A stretch of DNA of 64,000 bases from Rotaria socialis (Eukaryota > Rotifera > Eurotatoria > Philodinida > Philodinidae). Location of the stretch: the NCBI GenBank assembly GCA_905331475.1, contig CAJNYU010003362.1:8411-72410 (forward strand), written 5' to 3'. Both the position numbers and the translations under genes were made by a program. Numbering within the stretch: position 1 is the first letter of the stretch; each line of letters begins with the position of its first letter. Below the pieces are notes generated by a model that saw nothing but the letters and a program-made list of their open reading frames with translations, ran no database searches and was not told the DNA's origin. Of this stretch, positions 58,398 through 64,000 are shown in pieces.

Positions 58398-60692
58398 CTA
58401 TCGCCGAAGTTGCTGATGAATACTGAGCATTTGTGATGAAACTAAAGGTTTCTAGAAAATAAAAATTAAAAATTAAAAATACAATAAAAAGATATTCAAT
58501 ATACTTGAGCATAGAAAGAGGGTGGTTCTTGTGTTTTAAGCCTTTTTGCAAGAGGTTCATGATTTTCTTGCATAGCCTAATAAGAAGAAAAATAATTGTC
58601 TAAGATATAGTTCAGTATTTAATCTTACAAGAAGATGTACATGTGGATGTTGTTCTGGTATGAGAATCATTTTATGAACAGGAGCATGACAATTTTCTTG
58701 TGTTACTTGAATTGATGATTCTTCCATGGGAGGAGGTGCTTGTTGAGCAGCTGTTTGTTGTTGCTGCTGCTGTTGATCTTCTTCTTCAACAATAAATTCA
58801 CGCTTTCCGTATGGAATGTCCATACCATAGAAAGCACTGATAAAAAATTTTTTTAAATGCATACTTATTTTATCGAAATATAAATAATTACTCGTGATGA
58901 GGTAAAGGTAGCTGTTTAAAAAATGGATCAGTGAGAGCATATTCAGCTGTAATACGCTTGTTGGGATCAAACGTTAGAAAACGTTTCATTAAATCTAATG
59001 AAAAACTTGGATGCCCATTAGGGAAAACTTTTTTCATCCATTGTTCTATACTACAATGACCATAACTAAAGGAAACAAACAGCAATCAAAATAAATCAAT
59101 GATGTTCATGAAATAATTACTGAATAGCTCGAAAACCTTCTTTACTCAATCGTGGATGATCAGGCAATTGTTTGATACCGGGCCAATCATTATCTAAAAT
59201 ATAAGTTAGCAATTATAAAAGTTACGATATAATATCAATATTGAACTCGTATCAATTTTTGCTAAGAGTTGCAAAAACACTGCGTTCAACTTTTCACGCT
59301 CATAACTCATACCTGATGGATAACCAAGAACTTGGAACATTTTTTCAAGTGCATCACGATTAAAAGGTGATGATGCTTTGATATCATCTTGTTTACAATG
59401 AAATAACGGTTCAAGTGTTAATAATTCATATAAAATACATCCAATAGCCCATAGATCTATTTAAAAAACATGAAAGCTGAAGAATATTTGATAATACGAT
59501 TCTTTACCTATGGCTTTTGTATGATGATGACTCCCAAGCAGAAGTTCAGGCGATCGATACCACAGTGTAACAACGACTGGATCAATTTTACTTAATGGTA
59601 CAAGTGGCGCATTGAATAAACGTGCAAAGCCCATATCAGCTATTTTCACTCGACCACGTTCAGGACCATCGCCCATTAATAAAATATTAGCTGGTTTCTA
59701 AACATTGAATAAAGATTAGAATAAATTTCATTTTATTTCAGTATTTACTAAATCTCTATGTAAAACCCAATTTGAATGTAGATAATGAATGCCAGCAAGA
59801 ATTTGATAGAGAATCGATTTGATCATTCCAGGTGCACATGGAACTGTTTTTTTAGCAGCTTTCGCCGCTCGATGATATTTAATTATATGCTAAATAAAAT
59901 GAATTCTATTTGATGAATCATAAAAATTTAATGTGAAAAGAGTTCGAGCAATATTCTCAAATGAAGAAGAATCAATACTTCGAAATTCACTCAATATTTT
60001 AATTTCATTTTATGTTTTCTTAACGATAAATAACGTATGATTAATTGCTTCATAACTAAAAATGACTCATTCTTCAGGTTTCGAAATAAGTACTTTCAAA
60101 CAATCGAACACTAGTGTAGAATGCACCAATCAAATCTCCTGTAGTTTAAATACCGAACAGAGTATCTCTACCTGAACATACCCAAAGATCGTGTTCAGCA
60201 AAGTCAAACAGTAATGAAACTCGTCGATCTTCATGTGATAAAAAAACACGTTGCAAATTAATAAGATTTATATGATTAAGTTCTCGTAGTAACTAGAATA
60301 CAAGAAATTTGAATTAATATTCAAAAATTAAAACATCAAAAAAGTGAAATTTACAGCGATTTCTCGTATGGCACTATTTGACATCGATTGTCCAGTTGCT
60401 AAAACAAAAATCTGAATAAACAAAAAAAAACATTTTATTTCATTTTTACCATCGATTTGTTTCAATGCGTAATCGGTTGTATCAGTTCTATTAATAATCG
60501 TATTAGAAAATAAATATATATATATATATATATATTTTTTTTTTTTTGCAATCAGTAATCAAACCTGTCTTTTCGTTTTGCTTTAAAAACTTTCCCATAA
60601 GTTCCACGACCAATCATTCGGCCTTGAAATTCGAAAAGATCTTCGACTGATCGTCGATCTTGATCTCGTTGAGCTCGAAATTCAAAATCCAT
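58398..60692 (-). CDS. CDK8: Mediator kinase CDK8/CDK19
   Basis: Twelve minus-strand exons: 60692-60565, 60487-60450, 60398-60355, 60292-60182, 59889-59749, 59697-59508, 59456-59313, 59193-59121, 59065-58892, 58836-58629, 58576-58505, 58451-58398. They join in frame to 458 residues (human CDK8: 464). The G-loop is [10 protein letters not shown], the catalytic loop VLHRDLKPANILL and the activation segment [14 protein letters not shown] in place of DFG is the CDK8/19 hallmark. HDLWHIIK and [10 protein letters not shown] are also diagnostic. With cyclin C, MED12 and MED13 it forms the Mediator kinase module in the nucleus. Departures: the alphaC motif reads SMSNSAIRE in place of SMSACRE, APE is SPE, and a short poly-Q (six) follows the kinase domain. 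The promoter is shared with the divergent WBP11 gene. A poly(A) signal (TTTATT on +) lies at 58265-58270. Confidence 0.95.
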
Positions 60693-61097
60693 TGGTTTGT
60701 TTTATCACATTAAACCCTCATGATAATATTTTTCTTGTCTAAAATCAAGTTCATTTCTATTTATAATTGATTCGAAGTTTAAAAGAAGAAAAAAAACTCC
60801 TTCAATTCTACACACTATGCTATTTTCTTCATCGTATAATTATATCGAAAGAATTGATTTCGATTTAAAAAAAATAAAAATAAAAATAAATTTCAAGCTT
60901 CATAGTTTTTGCAAACTCAATTACATCAACACAAATAAAACAATCGAGCTAGGCATAATCCAATGAAAAATTTTCAACAAATTTTATCCATTGGATCATT
61001 TTTCCAACAATAGAAATAAGTGAAACATATTTTTTCTTAGTCATTCTCTAGATTTAGATTTAGTGAAAAGCTACTCAACATTATTACATTTAAAACA
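60693..61097. promoter_or_regulatory. Shared divergent promoter, CDK8/WBP11
   Basis: The 405-bp, very AT-rich gap lies between two ATGs facing away from each other and must hold both promoters. No TATA box stands out. Acceptor-like TTTTTTCTTAG lies at about 61031-61041, upstream of the WBP11 ATG. Confidence 0.6.
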
Positions 61098-63047
61098 ATG
61101 GGTGGACGAAATATTAGTACAACAAAAAGTGGAAAATTTATGAATCCAACAGATCAAGCTCGTAAATTTTCTTATTTTTTTCAAAATTCAAGCATTTTAC
61201 TGTTTTATTACTTTCTAGGAAAAGAAGCTCGAAAAAAAGAATTAAAGAAAAATAAGAAACAGCGTCTATTAGTTCGACAAAATGTTCTCAAAGGAAAAAA
61301 TCCAAAGAGTCTTGTTTCCGAAATGGAACACCTTGATCGAATGGAATATGATCCAGTTAATCCTGCACCTTACAATATTAAAGTTTTACAAGAAAAACGT
61401 AAAAAAGTCAAAGAAACATGGGATCGAGTTTATCGACTTTATGTAAGTGAAAATGAAAAATGATTTACTTATCATTTTGTTTTCTGTTACAGTCAAAAGA
61501 TCAACCTGAATCAATGGCACAAATGGATTCATTGTTGGCTGAATATGAAAGAGGTCGCGCTCAACTTATTACTTGGTTCGGTAAGAACTCTGTTATTGAG
61601 AATTTCTCGATCAATGTTTGTCTTATTTTAATTTTCATGATAGAATCAGTCAAAGAAACACAACGGGTAACTCTTGATGAGATTCCCATGCCAGAATTAC
61701 CAAGTGGATCAATAACAACAGCAACAACTGAAATTAATACCGTGCCAACAGGTTTCCATGATGCACCGCCGCGAAGTATTCTCAAACAAAAAGAGTAAAT
61801 GAAAAATAAATTCGCTATTTTTTTTCACTAGTTCATATTTTTCTTTTAAGTTCCAATGAACCAACACAACGTATTTTAATTTCAAGAAAGCCACCAGGTC
61901 CTCCACCTGGTCGACCACCAATATTGAGTGATAATGAAGATATTAGCGATGATGAAGAAGGTAATTATTAATTGCAACTTTACAGTTCTAGAGAGTCATT
62001 TTTAAATTTTAGAAACACCGACAGCGACAAAACCGCCTCTGCCAAATGGTAAATTTTTATTGAATCAATTTTTTTCTTGAAAGTTTATTTTCTAATTTCA
62101 AAGAACGACGACGTATCCGTTTTGCTGATCCATCATCATCAGCTCCAACAACGGGAAGCGTTAGTCGATGGAGTGATAATATTCCTAATGAAGAAGCAGA
62201 ATTCGGTACACCAGTTGCTGCTTCTGAACCACCACAATATAATACAGTTAGTTTACAATGAAACTTAATTTGTTTTGTTTTCAAAACACAATCTGTTTTT
62301 TATTATAGGAACGACCTTTAATTGTACCACCACCATTTCCACCACCTCCTCGTGGTTAGTTTATAAAGAAAAAGATTCTGAACTTTGAATAATTTCATCC
62401 TTTGTTTCCTTTTCAGGAATAAGATTACCTCCACCACCACCTCCTGCAGCATTCTTCGCTGCAAATCCAGGTAAAACTATATCTATCAATTTTTGTTTTC
62501 CATCTGAATCTAAATTTACTTTAGGTGTTCGAATGCCTCCCAATATTCGATCATCGTTTCCTCCACAATCCAAATCAGCTCATCAACAGCCACCCAATGT
62601 ATTCAGTGCACCACCAAGTCTGATTGCTAAACCATCACAACCATCGTCAACAATGAATCCACCTCCTCCACTATCTAAACCCAGTATGACATTTGAAGCT
62701 AAACCTCAAATAAGGTATTCAAATATTTTTTGCATTGTCGTATTTTTTTCTATCGATCTGCTTTTTCTGTTAACAGAGCACGTCAAGATGTGACAAAATT
62801 CGTTCCCACGGTACTAAAAGTTAAACGTGGTGGTACAGCAAGCAGTACTGGCGTTAAAACTACAGATAAAATGGGTGGAATGCAATCATTATCATCATCA
62901 TCATCATCTCGTTTTGACGATCCACTCTCAATGAAAGGAAGAATGGGAAATACAGGTGGAATGATAAATCCGCATTTGATGATGGCTGGACCTTCTACTG
63001 ATGATGCCTACGATACATTTATGAAGGAAATTAATCAATTGATTTAA
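61098..63047 (+). CDS. WBP11: WW-domain-binding protein 11 (spliceosome factor)
   Basis: Eleven exons: 61098-61161, 61219-61442, 61493-61580, 61644-61794, 61851-61960, 62013-62048, 62104-62246, 62309-62354, 62417-62470, 62525-62714, 62777-63047. The N-terminus MGGRNISTTKSGKFMNPTDQ and the following basic ARKKELKKNKKQR match human WBP11 closely. YERGRAQL and LDEIPMPELP continue the alignment. Then come proline-rich stretches (RKPPGPPPGRPP, the type bound by the PQBP1 WW domain), the PP1-docking RIRFAD, and the conserved C-terminus (VTKFVPTVLKVKR ... DAYDTFMKEINQLI). WBP11 (SIPP1/NpwBP) works with PQBP1 and PP1 in pre-mRNA splicing in the nucleus. The protein is shorter than the human one, mainly by loss of the acidic and some proline-rich middle parts. 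Confidence 0.95.
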
Positions 63048-63825
63048 TGACTTGGCGTTTTCTTGCTATTTACCTTTGTTTTTCATTGTTTCTTCGTTCA
63101 TTTATATTTGTATATAAATCGTATGTTCACTATGTTTAAAGCTTTGCTGTAAGTACAGCACGAAGAGTGAGTATACTCGTAAAATCTAATAATCATTTAT
63201 CTCAGAATTCAGGCACAAATATCACTTGAACAGGATGTGGATGTGTCAAATCAGACGCACCCTCAAGATCAAACAATTCATAAAATATCTTCCAACTTTT
63301 AGTCGAAAATAATGTTTTTTGGAGATACTGAAATTTCTACTAAACTAGAGTCCTTAATAAAGTCACTAATTTAGTAAAGCATACTATACTCACCACTCGT
63401 TACTTGATTGAAATCGTATTTTATACTTTTAACGATTTAATTTCCCTGTAGTAGTACGCTTTCTTCTCCCATTTCTACTCGTCGAAAATATGCATAAAAC
63501 AATCATGTTATAGATAAATCAAAAGAATCGACTGAAATGTTAAAATAATAATCACCAATGATGAAATAATTGAAACCTAAACGGATTACAAGAAAAAAGA
63601 ATGGTCAAAATAAATAAAATTCTGAGTATCATCTTTATTTTGATAGAAAATATTCAATAAATATTTCCATGAAATTTTTAAGAAACATTGATTTGAACAA
63701 AATGACGTATGTATAGTTTTTATCTTGGAAAATCAGCGATAGAAAACTTTTCAGTGGCATTCTATTAGCTAAACATATTTTAGAAGATATAAATTTCAGT
63801 AAGGATTTCTAATATTACCGTATGC
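63048..63825. other. 3' flank of WBP11, no gene seen
   Basis: It contains GGATGTGGATGTGTC followed 8 nt later by GACGCACCCTC (63233-63266), a telomere-like inverted pair. Otherwise AT-rich. Confidence 0.5.
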
Positions 63826-64000
63826 CGGGTGATACAAAAGTTTTGCAACAGTTTGTCTTTTACGTGTATCTCAGTTCAGACAACACAACAGATCAAATTT
63901 CAACTTTAATTTTAAAAGAAGCGCGATTCACTTCTCTACAGACTTGTATCCACCTTAATTTAAAATAATAGAACTGAACGTTTTCATGGATAGAATAGTG
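63826..64000. mobile_element. Possible mariner terminal region, cut by window end
   Basis: GGGTGATACAAAAGTTTTGC is the style of Tc1/mariner inverted ends, and the following 150 bp (AAGAAGCGCGATTCACTTCT) could be the start of an element that continues past the window. No transposase is visible yet. Confidence 0.35.

Noticed and set aside
1-64000. CRISPR arrays, rRNA genes and tRNA genes
   Set aside because: No regularly spaced identical repeats and no convincing tRNA or rRNA signature were seen by eye; a covariance-model scan was not possible.
1-64000. LTR retroelements or Polinton-like elements
   Set aside because: No reverse transcriptase, integrase, capsid or paired long terminal repeats were recognised in the window.

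Overview
The window looks like nuclear DNA of a bdelloid rotifer (Adineta/Rotaria type). It is AT-rich, genes have short GT-AG introns (mostly 56-73 nt), and several ATGs sit just behind a lone 3' splice acceptor, as expected where spliced-leader trans-splicing is used. The gene families are also typical of bdelloids: an ADP-ribosyltransferase with TPRs, F-box proteins and bacterial-type genes. Short telomere-like TGTGGG/CCCACA blocks are scattered through the non-coding DNA. All calls come from reading the sequence; no database search was run.

Layout. 1-9.9 kb: a minisatellite with a 60-bp palindrome, a small secreted LURP-one/tubby-like protein, a two-exon ADP-ribosyltransferase/TPR protein (minus) and a bacterial/plant-type GH127 beta-L-arabinofuranosidase-like enzyme (minus). 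9.9-28.5 kb: one 15-exon gene for a ~5,750-residue RNF213-like AAA+ protein. It keeps the ATPase core and the C-terminal helical region, but the RING and RZ fingers are missing from the expected places and a beta-grasp-like tail is added. The current sequence has one frame change and one in-frame TGA. 28.7-29.6 kb: a 907-bp foldback element with near-identical 311-bp arms and a 12-bp direct repeat at its ends.

30-36.5 kb: a remnant of a second RNF213-like tail, a bacterial-type MscL channel gene with an intron, a decayed tandem copy of it, a small cysteine-rich secreted peptide and a dead Tc1/mariner transposase. 36.5-40 kb is gene-poor and repeat-rich. 40-51 kb: an F-box/LRR-like gene, a secreted S9 peptidase lying between two direct copies of a ~300-bp repeat, a secreted J-domain/vWA protein and a bacterial-type DUF4199 membrane protein. 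51-57 kb: repeats, a gene remnant and a doubtful F-box gene. 58.4-63 kb: two ordinary conserved genes in divergent orientation, the Mediator kinase CDK8/19 (12 exons) and the splicing factor WBP11 (11 exons). The window ends in what looks like a mariner terminal repeat.

Taken together, a core-gene block at the right end adjoins a long accessory block. The accessory block mixes candidate horizontally acquired genes (MscL, DUF4199, GH127), lineage-expanded families (RNF213-like, ART-TPR, F-box) and telomere-like repeats, which is the pattern described for bdelloid subtelomeric and foreign-gene-rich regions. The most interesting items are the ligase-less RNF213-like giant, the domesticated MscL pair and the foldback element.
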